The notes: generated by a model from the sequence alone, not told the origin. 64,000 nt of DNA from Klebsiella aerogenes KCTC 2190 (GCF_000215745.1 NC_015663.1:2852001-2916000); one strand, 5' to 3'; counted from the stretch's first letter, positions 26,594-35,568 are shown. Made by a program: numbers and translations.

Positions 26594-26649
26594 GTGGAGA
26601 GCAACGGGTGAATCTGTGACGTAGTCCATGAATGTGGCGGTTGATAAAT

Positions 26650-26672
26650 AAAATAGCCCCGGAAAGCGGGGC
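26650..26672 (-). terminator. Terminator of the oxidase-cupin operon (minus strand)
   Basis: On the minus strand GCCCCG-CTTTC-CGGGGC is followed by TATTTTATTT, a good rho-independent terminator about 200 bp beyond the cupin stop. It separates the cupin operon from the permease operon. Confidence 0.75.
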
Positions 26673-26698
26673 CATCTGTCTTGCCACGTTGCGCGTAT

Positions 26699-26851
26699 TT
26701 CTGCCGGGCGGCGGCTAGCGCCTTACCCGGCCTACGGTCCGTGCGGCCTGCCTTTAATTTGGCCTCAAAATCCCCGGTGGCGCTGCCGCTTACCGGGGCT
26801 ACAGCGCTGTGCGATTTGGTCGCCCGGAGAAGGCGTAATGCGCCGCCGGGC
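26699..26851. repeat. Composite REP/BIME cluster
   Basis: Three palindromic units between the cupin gene and the permease promoter, including the unit CCCCGGTGGCGCTGCCGCTT... nearly identical over ~55 bp to the tandem units at 50913-51237, and a second unit of the GCCCGGAGAAGGCG type. Confidence 0.75.
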
Positions 26852-26863
26852 ATTATCAGCGTG

Positions 26864-27229
26864 TTAGCGCGTCTCGACGTTCGCCAGATAGTGTTTGACG
26901 AAACGCGGGGTGAGGATTTTCCACTCCACTTCGGTGCCCTGTTTGACAAACCAGCTGTCCCCCGGCGCGAAGCGCTGCGGCTCGCCGCCGGCGACGGTCA
27001 GTTCAACTTCGCCCTCCAGCACGGTGGCGTGTTCGGTAAACGGATAGGTCATGGTAAAGCTCCCTTCGGTGGACGAAAACAGTCCGCAGGTAAAGGCGTC
27101 CTGCGGCTCGCCGTAGATCATCGCGCCCGCTACCTGCGGGTCGCCGACGGTCGGCGTCGCGCCGAGCAGGCTGACGCTGCCGATCGGCTGTAGTTCAGGT
27201 ACCGGGTGTTTGAGTTTAAAAGCGTGCAT
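26864..27229 (-). CDS. Cupin-domain protein
   Basis: 121 residues, a single small cupin of the ureidoglycine aminohydrolase-like (DUF861) type: TYPFTEHATVLEGEVELTV near residue 61 and PGDSWFVKQGTEVEWKI near residue 87. The metal ligand set of classic cupins is only partly present, so it may bind ligand without metal. It follows the oxidase gene by 13 bp and is in the same operon, where related clusters (putrescine, amino-alcohol use) also carry such cupins. Substrate not clear. Confidence 0.7.
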   Translation of the reverse strand: MHAFKLKHPVPELQPIGSVSLLGATPTVGDPQVAGAMIYGEPQDAFTCGLFSSTEGSFTMTYPFTEHATVLEGEVELTVAGGEPQRFAPGDSWFVKQGTEVEWKILTPRFVKHYLANVETR

Positions 27230-27242
27230 AGCGTTCTCCTGA

Positions 27243-28544
27243 TTAACTCCGGCCTTTCCAGAAACCGGCGGTTTGATGCATCAGTTTTCCGGCGGTGACT
27301 AATAGCAAGCGCAGGCTGTCACGGCCGTGGATGGTCGCGTGGGGAATGCTGCTTAGCAGACGATAGCGGTCGGAACCGCCATTCATCCCTTCGGCGAGGA
27401 TTTTGCACACGATGTGCGAGGGGGTGACGCCGAAGCCGGAGTACCCCTGGACGTAAAAGACGTTGTTATGGTCGCGTAAGGTGCCAATCTGCGGGAACAG
27501 GTTGGCGCTGCAGGCCATCGGCCCGCCCCAGGCGAAATCGATCTTCACATCTTTCAGGTACGGGAAGACCTCCGCCAGCAGCGTACGATTCCAGGCGGCG
27601 AAATCGTTCGGCGTATACTCCAGGAAGCGGGTGGCGCTACCAAACAGCAGGCGGTTTTCACGAGTGACGCGGTAGTAGTTAATCACCGGGCGAATATCGC
27701 TGAAGGCGCCGCGCAGCGGGCTGATGCGCTCGATCAGTTCATCGGAGAGCGGCTCGGTAGACACCTGATAGGAGTAGGTGACCAGCGTTTTGTTGTAGAT
27801 CTCCGGCTCCATATTGTTGAGGAAGCTGTCGCAGGCCCACAGCAGTTTTGCGGCTTTAACGCTGCCCATCGCGGTGCGCACCTGCACCTGTTTGCCGTAA
27901 TTCACCTCTACTACCGGTGAGGATTCGAAAATCTTCACCCCCAGAGAATGCGCGGCCTGTGCCGAACCAAGCAGCATATTGAGTGAATGGATCTGCCCGC
28001 CGCCCATATGTTTCAGCGCGCCGCAGTAGACCTCGGAGCCGACCACCTGCTGTACCTCTTTCCCGGTATACAGTTCAATCTCTTCATCCGGGGTAGCGGC
28101 TTTAAACTCCTTTTCCCACTGGCGCAGCGTTTTAAGCTGCCGCTGGTTATAGGCCAGGTAGCCGTAGCCGGGTACGAAATCGGCGTCGATGTTGTATTTG
28201 CGGATGCGTTCGCGAATGATACCCGCGCCGAGATTGGCGATTTTAAACAGCGTTTCCAGCCCCTCTTTGCCGACGTGTTTTTTTACCGCTTCGATATCGT
28301 GGCCGATCCCGGCCATCACCTGGCCGCCGTTGCGCCCGGTGCCGCCATAGCCAAGATGGCGCGCTTCCAGCACCACCACGTTGGTGATCCCCTGTTCCGC
28401 CAGTTCCAGCGCGGTGTTAATGCCGGAGAAGCCGCCGCCGATAATCACCACATCGGCTTCGATATCTTCCCGCAGCGCCGGAAAATGGAGCTGGTATTTC
28501 TTCGTCGCGCCGTAGTAGTTCAGCGCATCGATTTTAATATTCAT
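27243..28544 (-). CDS. FAD-dependent amine/amino acid oxidase (PuuB-like)
   Basis: 433 residues from the ATG at 28544 (AGGG upstream). FAD-binding DAO fold: VVIIGGGFSGINTALELAEQ near residue 32 and GRNGGQVMAG near 70, with RPVINYYRVTRENRLLFG near 295. It resembles gamma-glutamylputrescine oxidase PuuB and related flavoprotein amine oxidases giving an aldehyde, ammonia and hydrogen peroxide. The divergent aldehyde dehydrogenase could oxidise that aldehyde. No glutamylputrescine synthetase (puuA) is nearby, so the direct substrate may be another amine. Confidence 0.75.
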   Translation of the reverse strand: MNIKIDALNYYGATKKYQLHFPALREDIEADVVIIGGGFSGINTALELAEQGITNVVVLEARHLGYGGTGRNGGQVMAGIGHDIEAVKKHVGKEGLETLFKIANLGAGIIRERIRKYNIDADFVPGYGYLAYNQRQLKTLRQWEKEFKAATPDEEIELYTGKEVQQVVGSEVYCGALKHMGGGQIHSLNMLLGSAQAAHSLGVKIFESSPVVEVNYGKQVQVRTAMGSVKAAKLLWACDSFLNNMEPEIYNKTLVTYSYQVSTEPLSDELIERISPLRGAFSDIRPVINYYRVTRENRLLFGSATRFLEYTPNDFAAWNRTLLAEVFPYLKDVKIDFAWGGPMACSANLFPQIGTLRDHNNVFYVQGYSGFGVTPSHIVCKILAEGMNGGSDRYRLLSSIPHATIHGRDSLRLLLVTAGKLMHQTAGFWKGRS

Positions 28545-28580
28545 CGCGTTACCCTGTCGTCTTGCCTGGCTCAATGTCCT

Positions 28581-28671
28581 CATCACAGCACGCCGCGCGG
28601 GCGTTGAATATCGTCCGGAAGAATGACGTTCTTTAGAACGATGGGCGGCGCGGCGCAACCGTGCTGTGATG
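28581..28671. promoter_or_regulatory. Symmetric divergent control region of oxidase and dehydrogenase
   Basis: A 12-bp perfect inverted repeat CATCACAGCACG (28581-28592) / CGTGCTGTGATG (28660-28671) flanks a 67-bp centre. Each arm contains an outward extended -10 (TGCTGTGAT). Inside lie CGTTCTTTAGAACG (28627-28640), a dyad, and GAATATCGTCCGGAAG (28606-28621), also found before the permease. The layout suggests two divergent activator-dependent promoters with a shared central operator. Confidence 0.55.
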
Positions 28672-28702
28672 GGCTAACTTTGCTGAAAAACGAGTGCTGA
28701 CG

Positions 28703-30187
28703 ATGAGCGAAATAACCTTACTGGCGGAAGTGACCGCCTTTTTACGCCAGCCGCACGGGCAGTTTATTGCCGGTCATCGGGAGGCGGGCCACGGCGCGCC
28801 GTTCGCGGTGATAAACCCGGCGACCGGAGAGGCGATTGCCGAAATCACGGCGGCGGATGTCGGCCAGGCGGACCGAGCCATGGAAAGCGCCCGCCAGGCG
28901 TTTAATCAGTGGCGCGAGATGCCGACGCTGGCGCGCGGCGCGTTGCTGCTGAAACTAGCGGACACGCTGGCAGAGCATCGCGAAGAGCTGGCGCAGTTGG
29001 AAAGTCTCTGCTCCGGTAAAACCATCATGCTGGCGCGAATGCTCGAGCTGGATCAGTCGGTGGCGTTTTTGCGCTACTTCGCCGGCTGGGCGGGGAAAAT
29101 CACCGGCGAAACCCTGGATGTCTCGCTGCCGTCGATGGCCGGGGAGAAATATACCGCCTTTACCCGCCGCCAGCCGTTGGGCGTGGTGGTCGGCATCGTA
29201 CCGTGGAACTTCTCGATTATGATTGCCATCTGGAAGATGGCGGCGGCGCTGGTCTGCGGCTGCACTATCGTCCTCAAGCCGAGCGAGTATACGCCGCTGA
29301 CGCTGCTGCGGGTGGCGGAACTAGCGAAAGCGGTAGGTATCCCGGATGGCGTCATTAACGTGGTCAACGGCGCCGGCGGCGAGATTGCCCAACGCCTTAT
29401 CACGCATCCGGCCTGCGCCAAGGTGAGCTTCACCGGCTCGGTGGCGACCGGGGAAAAAGTCCAGCACTCGGCCAGTGCGTCAGGTAAACGGGTTACGCTG
29501 GAGCTGGGCGGTAAAAACGCCGCGCTGTTTCTCGATGACCTGACGCCGGAGGCCATGGTGAACGGCATTATCGAAGCCGGTTACCTCAACCAGGGGCAGA
29601 TTTGCGCCGCCGCTGAGCGCTTTTATCTGCCGCAGGGCAAACTGGATGCGGTGCTGGCGCTGCTGAAAGACAGGCTCAGCGCTTTCGCGCCGGGGTCGCC
29701 GCTGGATGAACAAACGCTGATGGGGCCGCTGGCCAACCGCCAGCAGTATGACAAGGTCTTGCGGCTCATTCAGACCGCACGCGAAGAGGGGGATACCATC
29801 GTCTGCGGCGGCGAAGCGCTGCCCGGCGAGGGCTATTTCCTGCAGCCGACGGCGGTTAAGGTGCGCAGCGAAGAGAGCACCCTGATGCGCGAGGAGACCT
29901 TCGGCCCGGTATGCAGCTTTATTGGTTATCGCAGTGAAGAAGAGGCGCTGGCCCGAATTAATGCTTCGCCGTATGGACTGGCGGCCAGCGTCTGGTCGGA
30001 TAATATCCGCCAGGCGCTGCGCTATTCGCAGGCCATTGACGCCGGGATCGTCTGGGTCAACATGCATACCTTCCTCGACCCGGCGGTGCCGTTCGGCGGC
30101 ATGAAAGGATCGGGTATTGGCCGTGAGTTTGGTAGCGCGTTTATTGATGATTATACTGAACTTAAATCGGTGATGATGCGTTATTAA
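28703..30187 (+). CDS. NAD-dependent aldehyde dehydrogenase
   Basis: 494 residues from the ATG at 28703; a GTG at 28694 is also in frame. ALDH signatures are complete: GVVVGIVPWNF near residue 158, FTGSVATGE near 242, the catalytic Glu in LELGGKNA near 265 and the Cys in NQGQICAAAERF near 299. Related to gamma-glutamyl-aminobutyraldehyde and phenylacetaldehyde dehydrogenases. Divergent from the oxidase with a shared symmetric promoter region, so it very likely acts on the aldehyde produced there. A strong terminator follows. Confidence 0.85.
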   Translation: MSEITLLAEVTAFLRQPHGQFIAGHREAGHGAPFAVINPATGEAIAEITAADVGQADRAMESARQAFNQWREMPTLARGALLLKLADTLAEHREELAQLESLCSGKTIMLARMLELDQSVAFLRYFAGWAGKITGETLDVSLPSMAGEKYTAFTRRQPLGVVVGIVPWNFSIMIAIWKMAAALVCGCTIVLKPSEYTPLTLLRVAELAKAVGIPDGVINVVNGAGGEIAQRLITHPACAKVSFTGSVATGEKVQHSASASGKRVTLELGGKNAALFLDDLTPEAMVNGIIEAGYLNQGQICAAAERFYLPQGKLDAVLALLKDRLSAFAPGSPLDEQTLMGPLANRQQYDKVLRLIQTAREEGDTIVCGGEALPGEGYFLQPTAVKVRSEESTLMREETFGPVCSFIGYRSEEEALARINASPYGLAASVWSDNIRQALRYSQAIDAGIVWVNMHTFLDPAVPFGGMKGSGIGREFGSAFIDDYTELKSVMMRY

Positions 30188-30271
30188 ACCACAGGAATAC
30201 CGGGATGCCGCTAATCACCATTAATTAGTGAAATATAAGACTTGCTGGTTATTATTATCTAATCCACCACC

Positions 30272-30303
30272 AGGCCGCCAAATAATAATTTGGTGGCCTT
30301 TTT
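30272..30303 (+). terminator. Terminator of the aldehyde dehydrogenase gene
   Basis: Twelve-base stem AGGCCGCCAAAT / ATTTGGTGGCCT (one mismatch) with AATA loop, followed by T5G. 85 bp after the stop codon. Confidence 0.85.
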
Positions 30304-30515
30304 GTTTACCTCGAATATACGTGCAGGAAAATTACCCGGAAACTTGTACAATAATATCCCGATTAAAAATTGCCGCCAATTAAATTTGCGATTACCAATA
30401 TGCACCGCGTCATCATCTAATGGATGTCTGGCATTTTATTGTTTGGATTATTGTTAACTAAAAATTATTTAGAGTGTTTTTAATTAACATTTAATTAATT
30501 ATTTTGGAGGTCACA
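30304..30515 (+). promoter_or_regulatory. AT-rich promoter region of the ndh-like gene
   Basis: About 210 bp, strongly AT-rich, with no open frame of note. It must hold the promoter of the NADH dehydrogenase gene; no perfect FNR box was found, in contrast to E. coli ndh. AT-rich content suggests possible H-NS binding. Confidence 0.4.
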
Positions 30516-31820
30516 TTGACTACGCCATTAAAAGAGATCGTTATTGTCGGCGGCGGCGCCGGTGGGCTGGAGCTAGCGACCCAACTGGGACGTAAATTAG
30601 GGCGCCGAGGGAAAGCGAATATCACTCTCGTAGACCGCAGCCAGAGCCATCTGTGGAAGCCGCTGCTGCACGAAGTCGCCACTGGTTCGCTGGATGAAGG
30701 CGTGGATGCGTTAAGCTTTCTTGCCCATGCCAGCAAACACCACTTTTCCTTCCAGCACGGTTCGGTAATGGATATCGATCGGCAGAATAAAACGATTACT
30801 ATCGCCGCGCTGCGGGATGAACAAGGCGAGGTGTTGGTGCCGGAGCGTAAATTATGTTGGGACACTCTGGTAATGGCGCTGGGCAGTACTTCCAATGATT
30901 TCAATACGCCGGGTGTTAAAGAGCACTGTATTTTTCTCGACAGTTCTGAGCAGGCAAAAGTATTTCATCAGCAAATGCTGAACCAATTTCTGCGCTATTC
31001 TGCCGACCCTCAGACGTCAGGTAAGGTCAATATTGCCATTGTTGGCGGGGGCGCTACCGGGGTTGAATTATCTGCCGAATTACATAATGCGGTAAAAGAA
31101 CTGCGTAGCTACGGTTATAAAGATCTGACCAACGAAGCGTTAAATGTCAGCCTGATAGAAGCCGGCGACGGTATTTTACCTGCGCTGCCAAAACGGATTT
31201 CCAGCGCTGTGCACGAAAAGCTGACCCAACTTGGCGTGAATGTGATGACCAATACCATGATCACCGGCGTTGAAGAAGGCGGCCTGCATACCAAAGATGG
31301 CCAGTTTATCGAGGCGAGTTTAATCGTCTGTGCGGCGGGGATAAAAGCGCCGGACTTCATGAAGGATATTGCCGGGCTGGAGACCAACCGTATTAATCAA
31401 CTGGTGGTGACCCCGACGCTGCAAACCACGCGCGACGCTGATATTTTTGCTTTCGGCGACTGCGCGGCGTGCCCGCGTCCGGAAGGTGGATTTATTCCAC
31501 CGCGCGGCCAGGCGGCGCATCAAATGGCGCTCTTCACTGCCGACAATATTATCGCCCGGATGAAGGGGCATAAGTTGAAATCGTTCTCCTATCGCGATCG
31601 CGGTTCGCTGGTTTCGCTCTCCGGCTACACGACCTTTGGCAGCATCATGGGGCATCTACCGATCGGCCCGATGATGGTCGAAGGCCGTATTGCGCGGATG
31701 GTTTACGATTCGCTGTATCGGATGCACCAGGTGACGCTGCACGGTTATTTAAAAACCGGCCTGATGATGTTGTCCGGCGGGATTAACCGGATTATTCGCC
31801 CGCGCCTGAAATTGCATTAA
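30516..31820 (+). CDS. Type II NADH:quinone dehydrogenase (Ndh family)
   Basis: 434 residues from a TTG at 30516 with GGAGG five bases upstream; the resulting N terminus ([19 protein letters not shown]) aligns with E. coli Ndh, which has the same length. The FAD loop VGGGAGGLE and the NAD(H) loop VGGGATGVE (near 184) are intact, and the C-terminal [11 protein letters not shown] and IRPRLKLH keep the membrane-binding end. It oxidises NADH and reduces ubiquinone without pumping protons. Differs enough from E. coli Ndh, and sits far from the usual ndh neighbours, to be a likely second copy; symbol withheld. Confidence 0.85.
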   Translation: MTTPLKEIVIVGGGAGGLELATQLGRKLGRRGKANITLVDRSQSHLWKPLLHEVATGSLDEGVDALSFLAHASKHHFSFQHGSVMDIDRQNKTITIAALRDEQGEVLVPERKLCWDTLVMALGSTSNDFNTPGVKEHCIFLDSSEQAKVFHQQMLNQFLRYSADPQTSGKVNIAIVGGGATGVELSAELHNAVKELRSYGYKDLTNEALNVSLIEAGDGILPALPKRISSAVHEKLTQLGVNVMTNTMITGVEEGGLHTKDGQFIEASLIVCAAGIKAPDFMKDIAGLETNRINQLVVTPTLQTTRDADIFAFGDCAACPRPEGGFIPPRGQAAHQMALFTADNIIARMKGHKLKSFSYRDRGSLVSLSGYTTFGSIMGHLPIGPMMVEGRIARMVYDSLYRMHQVTLHGYLKTGLMMLSGGINRIIRPRLKLH

Positions 31821-31867
31821 GCGTGCTAAGCCGCCCTTCGCAAGAAGCGTGCGGCATAGCCTCCTGT

Positions 31868-31908
31868 CGCCCGGATAAGGCGTAGTGCCCCGCTATCCGG
31901 GTATGTAT
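31868..31908. repeat. REP element
   Basis: GTCGCCCGGATAAGGCGTAG... CGCTATCCGGGTAT, one palindromic REP unit after the ndh-like gene. Confidence 0.65.
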
Positions 31909-32005
31909 CGATCCCGAAGTTTCTTTCTTCCCCTATCAATCCGCTATTCCACGTTAAATAATCAGCAGATTATCTTTTTTGCCCGCCGGGGGTTGCCTGA
32001 CACCT

Positions 32006-32030
32006 GATAATGCGTATAGTTCTCATTCTC
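32006..32030 (+). promoter_or_regulatory. Candidate Fur box
   Basis: GATAATGCGTATAGTTC followed by TCATTCTC: one perfect GATAAT hexamer and ATTCTC in inverted position; the reverse strand reads GAGAATGAGAAC, a usual Fur element. It lies before a TonB receptor operon, which fits iron control. Confidence 0.5.
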
Positions 32031-32039
32031 TTTTTTGTT

Positions 32040-32188
32040 CGCAGGCTAAGCAGGGATCGATCTGCGCCAGTGAGTCGTTCACAAGGAACAGCAAAGGCGT
32101 AGGGTGACGCAAAGACAGCAGGCCGGAAACACACAATATCGGCCACTGCGCGACCACCGGGTCATTGATTTTTTATAGGGTTGTTCCA
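32040..32188 (+). ncRNA. Candidate structured 5' leader of the YncE-like/TonB operon
   Basis: A ~150-base leader with several local stems: GTGA/TCAC (32070-32082), GCGT/ACGC (32097-32110), GCAG-GCCG paired with CGGC-CA-CTGC (32118-32149) and GACC/GGTC (32152-32163). GGAACA (32085-32090) can pair with TGTTCC (32182-32187), directly before the start codon, a possible translation switch. The GACGCAAAG and ACCGGGT blocks recall the c-di-GMP-I riboswitch core but its GNRA hairpin is missing. No known family is assigned. Confidence 0.35.
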
Positions 32189-33271
32189 ATGAAATACACT
32201 CTTCCGGCGTTGGCGCTGGCCATCAGCGCGACGTTAGGCGGCTGCGCGACTCACCATTCCGCTGCCGTCGCGCAACCGGTTGTTAACTCTCCTGCGGCTA
32301 ACGTGGCGCAACCGCTGCAGCGCCAGCTAGCGGAAGGGTTGTACGAGATGGCGCTAAGCCCGCAGGGTGATGCGCTGTACGTCGCCAGCGCCGAAGGCTT
32401 TAAAGATGTGCAGGGCGGGGCGGTTTACAAGCTGGATCCGCAAACCCTTAATACCATCGGCCTGACGCATACCGATCTGAAAAACTTCGCTTTGCAGCTC
32501 TCTGCGGATGGTAAAACGCTATACGTCAGCAATTCGCTTGACGGCGGCATCAGCGCTATCGACACCGCCACCGGCAAGGTAAAAAACCGCCTGCTGTTCA
32601 GCGAGCGCAATGAAAAAGGGTTCCCCTATGGGGCGCGTCAGCTGCTGCTGTTAAATAATACCCTCTACGTTGGCGCGGTCGCCGACCCGGCGCAAATCTG
32701 GGTGGTTGACGCCGCTACCATGAAGCTGAAAACGCGGATTAAAAACACCGGTAAATGGATGACCGGCCTGCACTATTCCGCACAAACCGGGCGCGTATAC
32801 GCCGCCAACGGCAGCGGTGAAATTCTGGTGATTAACCCGCGTAACCAACGCATTGAACAGCGCTGGAAGCCGCTGGGCGACAAGCCGGCGCTGCTGCTTA
32901 ATATGGCCGAAGATAGCGACACCGGTCGTCTGTTCGTGACCGATAACTCGAAAGCGAAAACCACCCTGGTGCTGGATATCCACAGTGGCAAACTGCTTAA
33001 ACAGCTCGAGGTCGGCGATTCGCTGGCGGTGCAGTTCAATGGGAAACGCCACGAAATTTATATTTCACAGCGTGAATCCGGCAAGGTTATCAGCCTTGAC
33101 GACAGCCGCTACACGCTGAAGAAAAGCTGGGCGCTGCCGGCCAATCCCAACAGCCTGCTGCTTTCCGCCGATGGTCAGACGCTGTTTGTCACCGTCAAAC
33201 AGCCCTTCAATAAAGACCACTCCACTAAAGGCCCGGACAGCGTCGTACGCATCGACCTGAACGAGCAATAA
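32189..33271 (+). CDS. YncE-like beta-propeller lipoprotein
   Basis: 360 residues from the ATG at 32189 (AGGG eight bases upstream). N terminus has a signal peptide with LGGC (Cys20), a plausible lipobox, so the protein is probably a periplasmic lipoprotein, unlike E. coli YncE which is soluble. The rest is repeated YVTN-type beta-propeller blades (DALYVASAEG, KTLYVSNSLDG, GRVYAANGSGE, QTLFVTVK). YncE is iron-regulated and lies near the TonB receptor YncD; here the two genes are in one direction, 59 bp apart. Binding partner unknown. Confidence 0.75.
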   Translation: MKYTLPALALAISATLGGCATHHSAAVAQPVVNSPAANVAQPLQRQLAEGLYEMALSPQGDALYVASAEGFKDVQGGAVYKLDPQTLNTIGLTHTDLKNFALQLSADGKTLYVSNSLDGGISAIDTATGKVKNRLLFSERNEKGFPYGARQLLLLNNTLYVGAVADPAQIWVVDAATMKLKTRIKNTGKWMTGLHYSAQTGRVYAANGSGEILVINPRNQRIEQRWKPLGDKPALLLNMAEDSDTGRLFVTDNSKAKTTLVLDIHSGKLLKQLEVGDSLAVQFNGKRHEIYISQRESGKVISLDDSRYTLKKSWALPANPNSLLLSADGQTLFVTVKQPFNKDHSTKGPDSVVRIDLNEQ

Positions 33272-33330
33272 AAATAACTGGCCCGGCGACGGGCCCTTTG
33301 ATCCATTTATCCTCATCCATGGGGCAAATT

Positions 33331-35529
33331 ATGCACACCACGCACTATTCATCCTTCCCGCTGCGTAAAACGCTGTTGGCCTTAGCCATCGGCGCCGCCA
33401 GTCAAACGGCGATGGCCGCGGACGCTACCGCCGCGAAGCAACCTGGCGAAGAGACCCTCATCGTCGAGGCTAACGAAACCAGCGATTTTAAATCCGGCGG
33501 CGACCTGGTGGTTCCGGCATTCCTCGACGGGCAGATCGCCCACGGCGGCCGTCTGGGGATGCTTGGCGAACAAAAGGCGATGGACGTCCCGTTTAACGTC
33601 ATCGGCTATACCTCGAAGCTGATTCAGGATCAGCAGGCGAAAACCATCGCCGATGTCGTCAGTAACGACGCTGGCGTGCAGGCCGTACAGGGCTACGGCA
33701 ACTTCGCCGAGACCTATCGAATCCGCGGGTTTAAGCTCGATGGCGATGACATGACCATGGGCGGTCTGGCGGGCGTGGTGCCGCGTCAGGTGATGGACAC
33801 TCAGATGCTGGAGCGCGTTGAAATTTTCAAAGGGGCTAACAGCCTGCTTAACGGCGCGGCCAGCAGCGGCGTCGGCGGGATGATTAACCTCGAGCCGAAA
33901 CGGGCGGAAGATCTGCCGACCGCACGTGTTGGCGTCGACTATACCTCTGATTCGCAGGTTGGCGGTACCCTCGACCTGGGACGCCGTTTCGGCGATAACA
34001 ACCAGTTCGGCGCCCGGGTCAACCTGGTGCATCGCGAGGGCGAAGGCGCTATCGATAACGATAAACGCCGTACCACGCTGGCTTCGCTGGGGCTTGATTA
34101 CCGTGGCGATCGTTTCCGCTCCTCGCTCGATTTCGGCTATCAGAAGAAAACGTTCCACGGCGGTACGATGGGCGTCAATATCAGCAGCGTAGATTTCATC
34201 CCGGCGCTGCCGGACAACAGCAAAAACTACAGCCAGAAGTGGGGCTATAGCGATATTGAAAGCGAGTTCGGCATGGCGAAGGCGGAATATGACCTGAGCG
34301 ATAGCTGGACGGTATACAGCGCCCTCGGCGGTCAGCATTCGCATGAAATCGGCACCTACAGCGCGCCGAAGCTGCTCAATAAAAACGGCGATGCAACGGT
34401 TGGCCGCCTTGATACTAACCGCATCATCGACGCGATCAGCGGCATGGGCGGGGTACGCGGCGATTTCAATACCGGTGCGATTTCGCATAAGGTGAATCTC
34501 GGCTATGCGGCGCAGGTGCATACCGATGCGACCGCCTGGCGGATGTCGGCGAAGAATCCGACCACCAATATCTATGACAACCGCGATGTGGCAATGCCGG
34601 ATAACGCCTATTTTGGCGGCAACTACCACGATCCGCTGGTCACCTCGCGCAGCCGTACGCAGGGCTGGCTGCTGAGCGACACTCTCGGCTTCTTTAACGA
34701 TAAGGTGCTGTTTACCGCGGCTGCTCGTCATCAGAAAGTGGTCGTGCGCAACTACAGCAACGCCACCGGACTGGAAGATACCTCTTCGCGTTATACCCAA
34801 AGCCGCTGGATGCCGACGTTTGGCCTGGTGTACAAGCCGTGGGAGCAGCTGTCGCTGTATGCTAACCATACCGAAGCGCTGCAGCCGGGCTCTGTGGCGC
34901 CGACTACGGCGGCCAATGCCGGGCAGAGTACCGGGATCGCGCACTCGAAGCAGGACGAAGTGGGCGTCAAGATCGACTACGGAACGATCGGCGGATCGCT
35001 GGCGCTGTTTGAAATCAAAAAACCGAACGCCATTTCCGATACCGCTGGCAATTACGGCCTCGACGGCGAGCAGCGTAACCGCGGCGTAGAGATGAACGTC
35101 TTCGGCGAGCCGATGCTGGGGCTGCGTCTTAACGCCAGTACGGTGTGGCTGGATGCCAAACAGACTAAAACCGCTAAAGGCGCAACCGATGGTAAAGATG
35201 CCATCGGGGTGGCTAATTTCTACGCGGTGCTCGGCGCCGAGTATGATATTAAGCCGGTGGAAGGCCTGACCGCGACAGCGCGTGTCAATCATAGCGGCTC
35301 GCAGTATGCCGATGCGGCCAACACCAAGAAGCTGGATAGCTACACCACCCTGGATTTAGGCCTGCGCTATCGTATGCGCCTGAACGCCGACCAGAACGAA
35401 ATGACCTGGCGCATCGGGGTGACCAACGTGACCAACGAGAAGTACTGGTCCGGCATTGACGATACCGGAACCTATCTGTTCGAAGGCGATCCGCGTACCG
35501 TTCGCGTCTCAATGAGCTACGACTTCTAA
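33331..35529 (+). CDS. TonB-dependent siderophore receptor
   Basis: 732 residues from the ATG at 33331 (GGGG six bases upstream). Signal peptide to about residue 30, TonB box region near EETLIVEA (residues ~39-46), plug domain with RIRGFKLDGDD and LERVEIFKGANSLLNGA, then a 22-strand beta-barrel ending in a terminal Phe (VSMSYDF), required for outer-membrane assembly. Resembles FcuA/FhuE-type hydroxamate or catecholate receptors, but the ligand cannot be named. Follows the YncE-like gene and a Fur-type site, so iron control is likely. Confidence 0.85.
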   Translation: MHTTHYSSFPLRKTLLALAIGAASQTAMAADATAAKQPGEETLIVEANETSDFKSGGDLVVPAFLDGQIAHGGRLGMLGEQKAMDVPFNVIGYTSKLIQDQQAKTIADVVSNDAGVQAVQGYGNFAETYRIRGFKLDGDDMTMGGLAGVVPRQVMDTQMLERVEIFKGANSLLNGAASSGVGGMINLEPKRAEDLPTARVGVDYTSDSQVGGTLDLGRRFGDNNQFGARVNLVHREGEGAIDNDKRRTTLASLGLDYRGDRFRSSLDFGYQKKTFHGGTMGVNISSVDFIPALPDNSKNYSQKWGYSDIESEFGMAKAEYDLSDSWTVYSALGGQHSHEIGTYSAPKLLNKNGDATVGRLDTNRIIDAISGMGGVRGDFNTGAISHKVNLGYAAQVHTDATAWRMSAKNPTTNIYDNRDVAMPDNAYFGGNYHDPLVTSRSRTQGWLLSDTLGFFNDKVLFTAAARHQKVVVRNYSNATGLEDTSSRYTQSRWMPTFGLVYKPWEQLSLYANHTEALQPGSVAPTTAANAGQSTGIAHSKQDEVGVKIDYGTIGGSLALFEIKKPNAISDTAGNYGLDGEQRNRGVEMNVFGEPMLGLRLNASTVWLDAKQTKTAKGATDGKDAIGVANFYAVLGAEYDIKPVEGLTATARVNHSGSQYADAANTKKLDSYTTLDLGLRYRMRLNADQNEMTWRIGVTNVTNEKYWSGIDDTGTYLFEGDPRTVRVSMSYDF

Positions 35530-35539
35530 CGCTAAAAAA

Positions 35540-35568
35540 GCGGGGCGGGCGGCTGATGCTTGCCCCGC
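35540..35568 (+). terminator. Terminator-like hairpin after the TonB receptor gene
   Basis: GCGGGGC and GCCCCGC arms separated by 15 bases; no T run, so weak as a rho-independent terminator. Confidence 0.5.

Noticed and set aside
32040..32188. Cobalamin riboswitch before the TonB operon
   Set aside because: A GGCCACTG block is present but no B12 box (AGTCAGGAGACCTGCC-like) follows, so it does not match that class.
33382..35292. 636-codon open frame on the minus strand
   Set aside because: Antisense shadow of the TonB receptor; no family resemblance.
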